The notes under the pieces: generated by a model | The model's input: only the letters and a program-made list of their open reading frames with translations | Database searches by the model: none | Told to the model about the DNA's origin: nothing | Part shown: positions 33,489 through 40,308 of the stretch, in pieces | How positions within the stretch are numbered: the stretch's first letter is position 1 | Layout of the letters: each line of letters begins with the position of its first letter | Translations under genes and position numbers: made by a program | NCBI GenBank assembly: GCA_965279705.1 | Contig: OZ257257.1 | Span: 1,550,001 to 1,614,000 of the forward strand | Direction of reading: 5' to 3' | DNA: 64,000 nt | From: Stagnimonas sp965279705 | GTDB lineage: Bacteria > Pseudomonadota > Gammaproteobacteria > Nevskiales > Nevskiaceae

Positions 33489-34634
33489 TCAGGGGTTTGC
33501 ATTGACTTGGTTCCCCTGTGGTGCCCACAGCACTGCAATCTTGTCGGTTTGAGCACCCGAAAAGTCGCTCAACCACTTGCCGTAGACCTTGCGAAGCATC
33601 CCCCAATCTTTGTGTCCCATCTGCTGCGCGAGATAGGTCGGATCGACACCCGCACTCAGGAGCATTGATGCGTATGTGTGGCGGGTTTGGTAGGGGCACC
33701 TGTAGCGCACCCCTGCCGCCTTGATAGCGGGCATCCATGCGGTGCGCCGCAGTGGTGCGTCGTGCTTCCACGCCCTGCCCGTGTGAGGGTTCTCAAACAC
33801 CTCTGCCTTGCCATCGGTATGTTCTTTCTGCCGGAGCAAGGCGTTACGGGCGGGCAACAACAGATCGACGGCTCGTAGTGAGGCAGTTGTCTTGCCTCGG
33901 GCTTTCTGCCCTCGATAGGTTCGTGTGGTGCGGACATGCACCTTGCCTTTGTCCAGGTCTACGTCCTGCCAGCGAATTGCGATGAGCTCGGATGTGCGGA
34001 GTCCAGTCCAAAACGCGAATTCAAAGACGTTCTGGATTTGTCCGCTGCACGACCGAAGGATTGCCTCCATTTCTGCGCGTGCAAACGGATCAGCAGGCGG
34101 GGTGCGAAATGTGCAGTTGGCGATCTTCGCTAAAGGATCGCGATCAATACGGTCGTCTCGAAACGCTTGATTGAAGACGGCGCGCAAAGGGATGAGAACA
34201 TTGTTTTTCGTCTTTCCACTGATCGAGAGCTTGGCGAGCCAGCGAGAGACATCTGAGGGGAGCACCTCAGATAGGCGCATATGGCCGAAGGTCGGAATCA
34301 GATGGTGGCGGATGCCCTTTTCGTAGGCATGCGCAGTGGTCGCCTCGACAGTTGAGCGCTTGTCATTGAGCCAGTCGTTGAGCGCATCGGCGACGGTAAT
34401 CTGATGACCTTTTTGCAGTCGTATCGCGTCCGGATGTTTGGGGAAGTGGCTCGGAAAGTAGAACTTCCCGAGTCCGATCTCGCTTTGCACCACAGCGAGC
34501 TTCCGCTCTGCCAGCTTGCGATCAGTGGCGCGCGAGTAGAGGAGGCCGGTCAGCACAGGCCGGTATCGTTTGCCGTTGTAGACGAATGAAATTTGGCAGT
34601 GCCCGCGCTTACTGCTTACGCCTGTTCGATCCAT
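33489..34634 (-). CDS. Tyrosine-type site-specific integrase
   Basis: A 381-aa phage-type integrase. The first ~60 residues look like an arm-type DNA-binding domain (ISFVYNGKRYRPVLTG), then a core-binding SAM-like domain (VADALNDWLNDKRSTVEATT) and the catalytic domain. Catalytic residues seen: R213 (GLRTSELIAIRW), R318 in YQTRHTYASML (the usual first His of box II is Tyr, as in many relatives of this subgroup), H341 (MGHKDW) and the nucleophile Y351 (VYGKWL). It is adjacent to the distal att repeat, and its start overlaps the end of the excisionase-like gene by 19 bp, so the two are co-expressed. It should recombine at tRNA-Pro. Confidence 0.92.
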   Translation of the reverse strand: MDRTGVSSKRGHCQISFVYNGKRYRPVLTGLLYSRATDRKLAERKLAVVQSEIGLGKFYFPSHFPKHPDAIRLQKGHQITVADALNDWLNDKRSTVEATTAHAYEKGIRHHLIPTFGHMRLSEVLPSDVSRWLAKLSISGKTKNNVLIPLRAVFNQAFRDDRIDRDPLAKIANCTFRTPPADPFARAEMEAILRSCSGQIQNVFEFAFWTGLRTSELIAIRWQDVDLDKGKVHVRTTRTYRGQKARGKTTASLRAVDLLLPARNALLRQKEHTDGKAEVFENPHTGRAWKHDAPLRRTAWMPAIKAAGVRYRCPYQTRHTYASMLLSAGVDPTYLAQQMGHKDWGMLRKVYGKWLSDFSGAQTDKIAVLWAPQGNQVNANP

Positions 34635-34819
34635 GCGTAGATCGCCGGCATATTGATGAAGACACGGTGGCCGCGCTTTTTGTAGTGGGAGCCTTCACTC
34701 CACTCGCGCCGCTTGATGCGGGCGTAGATTGCCTGACGAGTGAGACCCAGCAGCTCGGCCGCTTTCTCGATGGTGACCCAAATGATGCCGGTAAAACCGG
34801 CTGTGCTGACTATGCGCAT
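34616..34819 (-). CDS. Excisionase-like helix-turn-helix protein
   Basis: A 67-aa protein with a MerR/AlpA-like helix-turn-helix (VTIEKAAELLGLTRQAIYAR) followed by a basic wing (RREWSEGSHYKKRGHRVFIN) and a C-terminal helix. Size and position just before the integrase, with overlapping reading frames, fit a recombination directionality factor. It could also regulate the integrase promoter. The ATG at 34819 has ggagggg upstream. Confidence 0.75.
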   Translation of the reverse strand: MRIVSTAGFTGIIWVTIEKAAELLGLTRQAIYARIKRREWSEGSHYKKRGHRVFINMPAIYAWIEQA

Positions 34820-34903
34820 CTCTACCCCTCCGTGACTAGACGAAGGAATGATGAGTGCATCCTAGGATGCTGTCAATACAACTTACGAATCTTTCAGTGA
34901 GCC

Positions 34904-35278
34904 CTAGGCAGGGTCGATGCTCTTATCGCGAATGCCTTCGGCTTCGACTTCACCGCGAACAGCCTTCCAGAAGTTACTCACCTTCTTAGCAATGACGAAG
35001 GCCACCGAACGATCTGAGTGATGCGTTTCTTCTGGAAACTCCTCTTTGGCAACAATGCCAAGAATGCGTTCGTATTTTCTGACCGTAGATGCGGAGTGGA
35101 TGATGTAGAGAACTTTCCATCCGAAAGCATGGCCTAGATAAAGCATTCCCAACGCGCTTTCCAACTCGGTAGCGGAGGCTAGTCCGAAATCCATGATGGC
35201 TTTCGACGCCTGATCTTGAAGCTTTTGAGCATCAGGAAAGTTGGGGGGAAGTCTCGGCGGCTTCGGCTTCTTAGGCAT
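34904..35278 (-). CDS. Hypothetical protein of the tRNA-Pro element
   Basis: A 124-aa protein with a Lys/Pro-rich start (MPKKPKPPRLPPNFPDAQ) and a compact helical-looking remainder (ELESALGMLYLGHAFGWKVLYIIH, split by Gly; then STVRKYERILGIVAKEEFPEE). No family is recognised and no signal peptide or membrane span is clear. It lies just beyond the last attC site, but no attC follows it, so it is probably an original element gene rather than a cassette. Composition is AT-richer than the chromosome around. Confidence 0.6.
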   Translation of the reverse strand: MPKKPKPPRLPPNFPDAQKLQDQASKAIMDFGLASATELESALGMLYLGHAFGWKVLYIIHSASTVRKYERILGIVAKEEFPEETHHSDRSVAFVIAKKVSNFWKAVRGEVEAEGIRDKSIDPA

Positions 35279-35339
35279 TAAGGTACTCGCATAGCGTGGT
35301 TGCTAGGGGAGTTTAGCTGTTCCTTTGCACGCTCATAGC

Positions 35340-35406
35340 ACCGACGCCAGCTTAAGCCGCGGGCCCGGTCGTTTCGGGCCCGTCGGCTTGAAGCGCCGGT
35401 TATACC
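35340..35406 (-). repeat. Integron attC recombination site (cassette 2)
   Basis: On the minus strand it starts with R'' ggtataac (complement of 35399-35406), complementary to the first bases of the cassette it closes (ttatacc at 35849-35855). A long imperfect palindrome follows: AAGCCG(A)CGGGCCCG paired with CGGGCCCGCGGCTT with a single bulged A, the extrahelical base that sets attC polarity. The R' end (gtgctat) deviates from GTTRRRY, so the right junction may be a secondary site. Confidence 0.75.
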
Positions 35407-35408
35407 TG

Positions 35409-35840
35409 CTACCACCACGACGGCGCTTCCGGCGAGAAAGAAAAGCCCACTTTTTGTAGGGCCTTTGCGTGTTTACTTTCTCTGACGAGCACTATGCCTC
35501 GCTCATGGATAACGGTGGCCGCCGTCCATTCATGGCTGCCTGGACGATAGAGAGCGACCGAGTCAATTAACTGCGCACATGTAGGAAGACAGCCAAGGAT
35601 GAATTTGGCTTGGTCACTGGCATACGAAACTTGTTTGGTTCTCGACCCCGTGATGCTGCCCTCATACTCGGTAATGGACTTTAGCGACCCATCGTTGACG
35701 AGGCTTCCGAAGCCTTCGGGAAGTTGGCCCGAAACGGTCGAAGGATAAAACCAGAGCACGAGGTCAAGAGGCTCTTGCTCCGCGAGCTTGCCAAAGGCAG
35801 CTATCGTTTCCGACAGCGACTGATCAGCGAGGTAGTGCAT
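35409..35840 (-). CDS. Integron cassette 2 ORF, unknown function
   Basis: A 143-aa protein I do not recognise; no signal peptide or membrane segment. The ATG is 15 nt inside the cassette (after the G|TTATACC junction) and the stop is 3 nt before attC, the tight packing typical of gene cassettes. The end (HAKALQKVGFSFSPEAPSWW) and the LVLWFYPSTVSGQLPEGFGS segment could help a family search. It probably has no promoter of its own and depends on read-through from the rep side. Confidence 0.7.
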   Translation of the reverse strand: MHYLADQSLSETIAAFGKLAEQEPLDLVLWFYPSTVSGQLPEGFGSLVNDGSLKSITEYEGSITGSRTKQVSYASDQAKFILGCLPTCAQLIDSVALYRPGSHEWTAATVIHERGIVLVRESKHAKALQKVGFSFSPEAPSWW

Positions 35841-35848
35841 TTCTAAAG

Positions 35849-35906
35849 GTATAACGCCGCGTTAAGCGGCGGGCGTAGCCCGTCCGCTTGAATGAATTGT
35901 TAGCAC
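35849..35906 (-). repeat. Integron attC recombination site (cassette 1)
   Basis: On the minus strand it reads R'' gtgctaac, then aattcattcaagcgg, the left half of a classic 59-base element, a palindrome AAGCGG(A)CGGGC / GCCCGCCGCTT with one bulged A, and ends gcgttatacc. R'' is the exact complement of the first bases of cassette 1 (gttagcac at 36274-36281), as required for one cassette. The cassette stop codon TAA lies inside R''. Confidence 0.88.
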
Positions 35907-36271
35907 CCTGCTGCTTGATAGGCATGCAACACCTCCGATTTGAGAGCCTCTGGAAGTTGATCGTAATCCTGGGCGCGTTGCTCGAATTTTTCGATGAGGT
36001 CAGTGGAGATGTCAGCACCGCTAGAAACGGCATTGATGACAAGCAAGGTGCAGATCGCAAACTCGCGCTCGTGGCCTGCGGTAAGTGCGTGAGAACCTAG
36101 CTCGATTACCTCGTAGGGATACCAATACTGATGTTCTTGAATCACTCCGGCCTGGCTGAAGACCACAGCGCGAAGAGCTTCGAGATGCTGGTTGTCGTCT
36201 TTGCCGTAGTCGAGCGCGGCGATGAACGACAGCTCGCTTTCAGAGATGGTTGAAATCAACTGAAGCGACAT
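35900..36271 (-). CDS. Integron cassette 1 ORF, unknown function
   Basis: A 123-aa acidic, mostly helical protein, cytoplasmic by appearance, family not recognised. It begins nine bases after the G|TTAGCAC cassette junction and its stop codon is part of the attC R'' core, so the whole cassette is gene plus attC. Features: ALDYGKDDNQHLEALRAVV near residue 20, then VIELGSHALTAGHEREFAIC near residue 55 and YQAAGC at the end. The regular spacing of helices resembles small immunity or HEAT-like proteins, which is only an impression. Confidence 0.75.
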   Translation of the reverse strand: MSLQLISTISESELSFIAALDYGKDDNQHLEALRAVVFSQAGVIQEHQYWYPYEVIELGSHALTAGHEREFAICTLLVINAVSSGADISTDLIEKFEQRAQDYDQLPEALKSEVLHAYQAAGC

Positions 36272-36435
36272 GAGTGCTAACAGCTAATAGACGGAATGAG
36301 GTCCGGACATGCTTTATTAGTCCGGGTGCCGAAATAGCGGCCTAACGCGTTGATTTCGCTGTTTCTGATCATTGTGCCGTCCCTTTATTACTTAATCGTG
36401 CGGGCGCTTTCTAGCGCACCCTTTCGATGCTACCC

Positions 36436-37275
36436 CTACTGCGAAGCCAGCACTAGCTCGCCGAGTTTCGAGGGATGCACGCTGAAGTAATCGAGCCACG
36501 CAGCGTCAGGATTCAGTCGAATCCATGCCTGTCCAAACTCCATGCCCATGAACTTGTAGAGCGAATTGACATGCTCGCCGGTAGAGCGCACTACGAAGCC
36601 CCTTGCTGCTCGTGCCACGTCTTCTTCCCAATGCTTGAATCTCTGTCTGATGTAACCCGGCAGCATCCACCAGCGCCGCTGCATCTTCTGCATCTTGCCC
36701 AAGCCAAAGGCCCCGTAGAGATGCAGACCTTTGGGAAAGTGCAGATCACCGCTGCCCTTGCTGACGTATTTGGTGATGTAGCGCAGCGGCTTCCTGATCC
36801 ACATCCATTGCGTCATGCCATGCGGCCACCAGCCGCGCTTGTCTGGCTTAGGTAGCGTGACTCCGAACGGCAGCCAGAACAGCACGTGGTAATGCACGGC
36901 CCCGCGCTTCTGTAACTCAGCAACCCAAACGCCCCGGAAGGTAATGCCAGCACGGCGGCAGTATTCGCGGATGCACTTGATGAGGTCGGAGATGTGGTGC
37001 GGCTCCCAGTCGATACCGGGTTTGTAAGTGAGAGTGAGCATCGCTGTTTTGAAGCGCGCCCTGAGAAACGCCGCAGCCTCTTGATGAAGTCTCGCCGTGG
37101 TGATCGTGCCGCGCTTCATGCGGGTATAGCGAGACTCCACCGGGTCAATGCAAAAGCGGGTTTTATCTTCGTGCGTGTCACTTGTTTCAAAAGGGACAAG
37201 CCCAGTAAAAGCCGCCTGCGGCGCAACGGCGTGCTCCTCCGTGCGCTCGCCGTGCGCGCCTCTGGCGGCGCTCAC
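36436..37275 (-). CDS. HUH-type rolling-circle replication initiator
   Basis: A 279-aa protein with the three motifs of HUH endonucleases: motif 1 AMLTLTYKPG near residues 78-87, motif 2 AVHYHVLFWLP with the metal-binding HYH at residues 128-130, and motif 3 LRYITKYVSKG with candidate catalytic Tyr at 166 and 170 and a Lys between. This resembles Rep proteins of small rolling-circle plasmids and filamentous phages. The start is GTG, overlapping the stop of the small upstream ORF (GTGA). It suggests that the element can or could replicate as single-stranded-intermediate circles. No double-stranded origin was identified. Confidence 0.85.
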   Translation of the reverse strand: MSAARGAHGERTEEHAVAPQAAFTGLVPFETSDTHEDKTRFCIDPVESRYTRMKRGTITTARLHQEAAAFLRARFKTAMLTLTYKPGIDWEPHHISDLIKCIREYCRRAGITFRGVWVAELQKRGAVHYHVLFWLPFGVTLPKPDKRGWWPHGMTQWMWIRKPLRYITKYVSKGSGDLHFPKGLHLYGAFGLGKMQKMQRRWWMLPGYIRQRFKHWEEDVARAARGFVVRSTGEHVNSLYKFMGMEFGQAWIRLNPDAAWLDYFSVHPSKLGELVLASQ

Positions 37276-37559
37276 GGGCTGCTCCCGGCGAAGCGTATGA
37301 ACAGGTGATCGAGGCTATGCAGCGCTTCTAGTTCTGTAGGGCAGGAGTCCCCGACCAGTCGGGCGATATGGCGGCTACCTTCGCGGATCACTGCCTTGGC
37401 GACGTAGAGGTGCCCTGCGGGGATCACCTCAATATCTATGGCCCGGTTTCCCGAGTAGCCGGGGCGAGCGTTGGCGGCGACGGCTGCACACGCGAGCCAA
37501 GCGTGCGGTATCTCAAAGGGCGCTGGTTTCCGCTGCGCTACCTTGGGGCTGTGCCCCAA
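37272..37559 (-). CDS. Possible small protein coupled to rep
   Basis: About 95 codons from a TTG at 37559; no ATG exists in the frame before the tRNA gene, so the start is uncertain. The C-terminal half (IDIEVIPAGHLYVAKAVIRE, SCPTELEALHSLDHLFIRF) reads like real protein, and the stop overlaps the rep GTG start, which argues for translation. The longer frame that runs into the tRNA is an artefact. Function unknown. Confidence 0.4.
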   Translation of the reverse strand: MGHSPKVAQRKPAPFEIPHAWLACAAVAANARPGYSGNRAIDIEVIPAGHLYVAKAVIREGSRHIARLVGDSCPTELEALHSLDHLFIRFAGSSP

Positions 37560-37711
37560 ACCCCCTGCGCTGAGTTCTGGTGCCTCTGTGGTGCCTTCAC
37601 GGTGCCAAATCCTGCCTTCTGCTGCCCAACAAGGGAGGCAAGGTGGAATAGCTAAGCCCTTGAAGCTGTTGGGCTGGGTTAGGCAGAGGAGGGCAGGGAC
37701 TACCTGCAAAA

Positions 37712-37788
37712 TGGTCGGGGCGGAGGGATTCGAACCCCCGACCTCTTGTACCCAAAACAAGCGCGCTACCAAACTGCGCTACGCCCCG
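37712..37788 (-). tRNA. tRNA-Pro (anticodon UGG)
   Basis: A 77-nt cloverleaf with encoded CCA. Acceptor CGGGGCG/CGCCCCG with discriminator A; D-loop with GTTTGGTAGC; anticodon loop TTTGGGT with anticodon TGG; T-arm GGGGGTTCGAATCCC. The 3' end is the integration target of the element at its left. tRNA-Lys lies 24 bp upstream on the same strand. Confidence 0.96.
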
Positions 37789-37812
37789 ACTGGGCATCAA
37801 TCTTCACATGGA

Positions 37813-37888
37813 TGGTGGGTCGTGATGGATTCGAACCATCGACCAATTCCTTAAAAGGGAACTGCTCTACCGACTGAGCTAACGACCC
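37813..37888 (-). tRNA. tRNA-Lys (anticodon UUU)
   Basis: A 76-nt cloverleaf with encoded CCA. Acceptor GGGTCGT/ACGACCC with discriminator A; D-arm AGCTCAGTCGGTAGAGC; anticodon stem-loop with CTTTTAA giving anticodon TTT; T-loop GGTTCGAATCC. It is transcribed toward tRNA-Pro, and the two are probably one transcript. Confidence 0.96.
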
Positions 37889-38077
37889 GTGCATGGATAC
37901 CGCGTGAAACCCGCTAACGCTGTTTCCAACTTGGGACATTTGCGGGGCGCGAAGGATAGGTGAGAAGCCCTTGCCGCGCAATCTATTTGGGAATGGCAGG
38001 ACCCGCGTGACACAATCCGGCCCCGCCGCGCGGCTGTGTGCGGCGCCACAAGACAACTAGAGAAGACCCCACGCCCG

Positions 38078-38956
38078 ATGATCACATCCGCCGGCCTCAA
38101 GTTTCGCCAAGCGCTCGCTGCTGAAAGTCCCTTGCAGATCCCCGGTGCGATCACCGCTTACGCCGCCCGAATGGCTGAAGCTACGGGCTTCAAGGCGCTC
38201 TACATTTCTGGCGGCGGTGTGGCAGCCAATTCGCTGGGCATGCCGGATCTCGGCATCAGCACGATGGAAGACGTGCTGACCGACCTCAACCGCATCACCG
38301 AGGTGACGACACTGCCGGTGCTGGTGGATATCGATACCGGCTGGGGTGGCGCCTTCAACATCGCGCGCACCATCCGTCATTTTCAAAAGGCGGGCGCTGC
38401 TGCGGTGCACATCGAAGATCAAGTGGGCCAGAAGCGCTGCGGCCATCGCCCCGGCAAGGAGGTGGTGTCGCTCGACGAGATGGTCGATCGCGTCAAGGCT
38501 GCCGTCGATGCCCGCACCGACGAGAACTTCGTGATCATGGCGCGCACCGATGCGGCGGCGGTTGAAGGCATCGACAAGGCCATCGAGCGCGCCGTGGCCT
38601 ACGTCGAAGCCGGCGCCGACATGATCTTCCCCGAAGCCATGCGAACGCTGGAGGACTACAAGAAGTTCAAGGCAGCCGTGAAGGTACCGATCCTCGCCAA
38701 CATCACCGAGTTTGGCTCCACCCCGCTGTACACCAAGGATGAGCTGGCAGGTGCGGATGTGGACATGATTCTGTATTGCTGCGGCGCCTATCGCGCCATG
38801 AACAAGGCGGCACTCAATTTCTACGAGACCCTGCGCAAAGAGGGCACACAGAAGAACGTGGTGCCCTCCATGCAGACGCGCATGGAGCTCTATGACTACC
38901 TCGGCTATCACGCCTACGAGCAGAAGCTCGATGCACTGTTCGCGTCAAAGAAATAA
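38078..38956 (+). CDS. prpB: 2-Methylisocitrate lyase
   Basis: A 292-aa enzyme of the isocitrate-lyase/PEP-mutase family. The start is the ATG at 38078; the frame opens 42 nt earlier without a ribosome site. Key features: DIDTGWGG near residue 86 (metal), HIEDQVGQKRCGHRPGK near residue 112 with the catalytic KRCGH loop (KKCGH in most relatives) and ARTDA near residue 159. It cleaves 2-methylisocitrate to pyruvate and succinate in the 2-methylcitrate cycle for propionyl-CoA. First gene of prpBC-acnD. No prpR regulator precedes it; the tRNA cluster does. Confidence 0.93.
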   Translation: MITSAGLKFRQALAAESPLQIPGAITAYAARMAEATGFKALYISGGGVAANSLGMPDLGISTMEDVLTDLNRITEVTTLPVLVDIDTGWGGAFNIARTIRHFQKAGAAAVHIEDQVGQKRCGHRPGKEVVSLDEMVDRVKAAVDARTDENFVIMARTDAAAVEGIDKAIERAVAYVEAGADMIFPEAMRTLEDYKKFKAAVKVPILANITEFGSTPLYTKDELAGADVDMILYCCGAYRAMNKAALNFYETLRKEGTQKNVVPSMQTRMELYDYLGYHAYEQKLDALFASKK

Positions 38957-38998
38957 ACAAAGCAGCAGACCTAGAAACTTCATCTGGAGGAGCGTTTC

Positions 38999-40159
38999 GT
39001 GAGCGAAGCCACACCCGCAGCAACCCCGTTCAAACCCAAGAAATCCGTTGCCCTGAGCGGCGTCACCGCCGGCAACACCGCGCTTTGCACCGTGGGCAAA
39101 ACCGGCAACGATCTGCACTACCGTGGTTACGACATTCTGGATGTTGCCGCCCAGTGCGAGTTCGAGGAAATCGCACATCTTCTGGTGCACGGCAAGCTGC
39201 CCACGGCGGCTGAACTCAAGGCCTACAAGGTCAAGCTCAAAGCACTGCGCGGCCTACCCGCCGCCGTGAAAACCGCCCTCGAACAACTGCCGCCCTCGGC
39301 GCACCCGATGGATGTGATGCGCACGGGCGTGAGTGTGCTCGGCTGCGTGCTGCCGGAGAAGGACGACCATAACCACGCCGGCGCGCGCGACATTGCCGAC
39401 AAGCTCATGGCCTGCTTGGGCTCGATGCTGCTCTACTGGTACCACTTCGCCCACAACGGCAACGTGATCGAGGTGGAGTCGGACGAAGACTCCATCGGCG
39501 GCCACTTTCTGCACCTGCTACATCAGGAGAAGCCCAAGGCCTCGTGGGTGAAGGCCATGCACACCTCGCTGGTGCTGTATGCCGAGCACGAGTTCAATGC
39601 ATCCACCTTCACCAGTCGCGTCGTTGCTGGCACGGGTAGCGACATGTTCAGCGCCATCTGCGGCGGCATCGGCGCGCTGCGCGGGCCCAAGCACGGTGGT
39701 GCCAACGAAGTCGCCTTCGAAATCCAGAAGCGCTACGACACGCCCGACGAGGCCGAGGTCGACATCAAGGCGCGCGTTGAGAAGAAGGAAGTCGTCATCG
39801 GCTTCGGCCACCCGGTCTATACGATCAGCGATCCGCGCAACAAGGTGATCAAGCAGGTTGCACTCGATCTGTCGAAGGAAGCCGGCAGCACCAAGATGTT
39901 CGACATCGCCGAGCGACTCGAAACGGTGATGTGGGACATCAAGAAGATGTTCCCCAACCTCGACTGGTTCAGCGCGGTGAGCTACCACGTGATGGGCGTG
40001 CCCACCGCAATGTTCACGCCGCTGTTCGTCATCGCCCGCACCAGCGGCTGGAGCGCGCACATCATCGAGCAGCGCATCGACGGCAAGATCATCCGCCCCA
40101 CCGCCAACTATGTTGGGCCGGAAGACTTGAAGTTCGTGCCCATCAAAGATCGGATGTAG
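38999..40159 (+). CDS. prpC: 2-Methylcitrate synthase
   Basis: A 386-aa citrate-synthase-family enzyme starting at a GTG (38999) with ctggagg 7 nt upstream. Family marks: LCTVGKTGNDLHYRGYDI near the N-terminus (the Y-R-G-Y-D region common to methylcitrate synthases), the catalytic His regions FNASTFTSRV and LRGPKHGGANE near residue 236, and GFGHPVYT near residue 267. Condenses propionyl-CoA with oxaloacetate. It follows prpB by 42 bp. Confidence 0.93.
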   Translation: MSEATPAATPFKPKKSVALSGVTAGNTALCTVGKTGNDLHYRGYDILDVAAQCEFEEIAHLLVHGKLPTAAELKAYKVKLKALRGLPAAVKTALEQLPPSAHPMDVMRTGVSVLGCVLPEKDDHNHAGARDIADKLMACLGSMLLYWYHFAHNGNVIEVESDEDSIGGHFLHLLHQEKPKASWVKAMHTSLVLYAEHEFNASTFTSRVVAGTGSDMFSAICGGIGALRGPKHGGANEVAFEIQKRYDTPDEAEVDIKARVEKKEVVIGFGHPVYTISDPRNKVIKQVALDLSKEAGSTKMFDIAERLETVMWDIKKMFPNLDWFSAVSYHVMGVPTAMFTPLFVIARTSGWSAHIIEQRIDGKIIRPTANYVGPEDLKFVPIKDRM

Positions 40160-40175
40160 AGCGCACCGTTTTGAT

Positions 40176-40277
40176 CCCTCTCCCGCTTGCGGGAGAGGGT
40201 GGTCCGAAGGACCGGGAGAGGGCGGGCGCGACACGATGCCCTCTCCCCCAGCCCCTCTCCCGCAGGCGGTAGAGGGG
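40176..40277. repeat. REP-like palindromic repeat pair
   Basis: A perfect palindrome ccctctcccgc-tt-gcgggagaggg (40176-40199), a GC-rich link with gggagagggcggg, and a second, degenerate palindrome ending about 40277. The same arrangement occurs at 56915-57006. The pair fills the gap between prpC and acnD and could form a large hairpin in the mRNA, acting as an attenuator or RNA stabiliser. Confidence 0.75.
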
Positions 40278-40308
40278 AGCTACATCACCCAGGCGCAGCC
40301 ATAGAGCC

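Larger units (their letters stand above)
33446..37737. mobile_element. Integrated element in the 3' end of tRNA-Pro
   Basis: A 4.3-kb element bounded by near-identical copies of the tRNA-Pro 3' end: 33446-33470 (25 bp) and 37712-37737 (26 bp, inside the intact tRNA), differing by one missing G. All its genes are on the minus strand: HUH-type replication protein with a small upstream ORF, two integron cassettes, an unknown gene, an excisionase-like protein and a tyrosine integrase next to the distal repeat. Base composition is lower in GC than the flanks. No capsid, secretion, relaxase or partition gene is visible, so it looks like an integrated small replicon or a reduced integrative element. 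Confidence 0.85.

Noticed and set aside
34904..35278. Third integron cassette
   Set aside because: No attC follows it and its 5' junction lacks a proper core site.
36301..36326. Hairpin ccgga/tccgg near the end of rep as a replication origin
   Set aside because: The stem is only about 5 bp and there is no nick-site signature; it could be chance.
37560..37772. Part of an ORF that reads through the tRNA-Pro gene
   Set aside because: Its first residues are a translation of the tRNA, a common artefact; only the part near rep might be coding.
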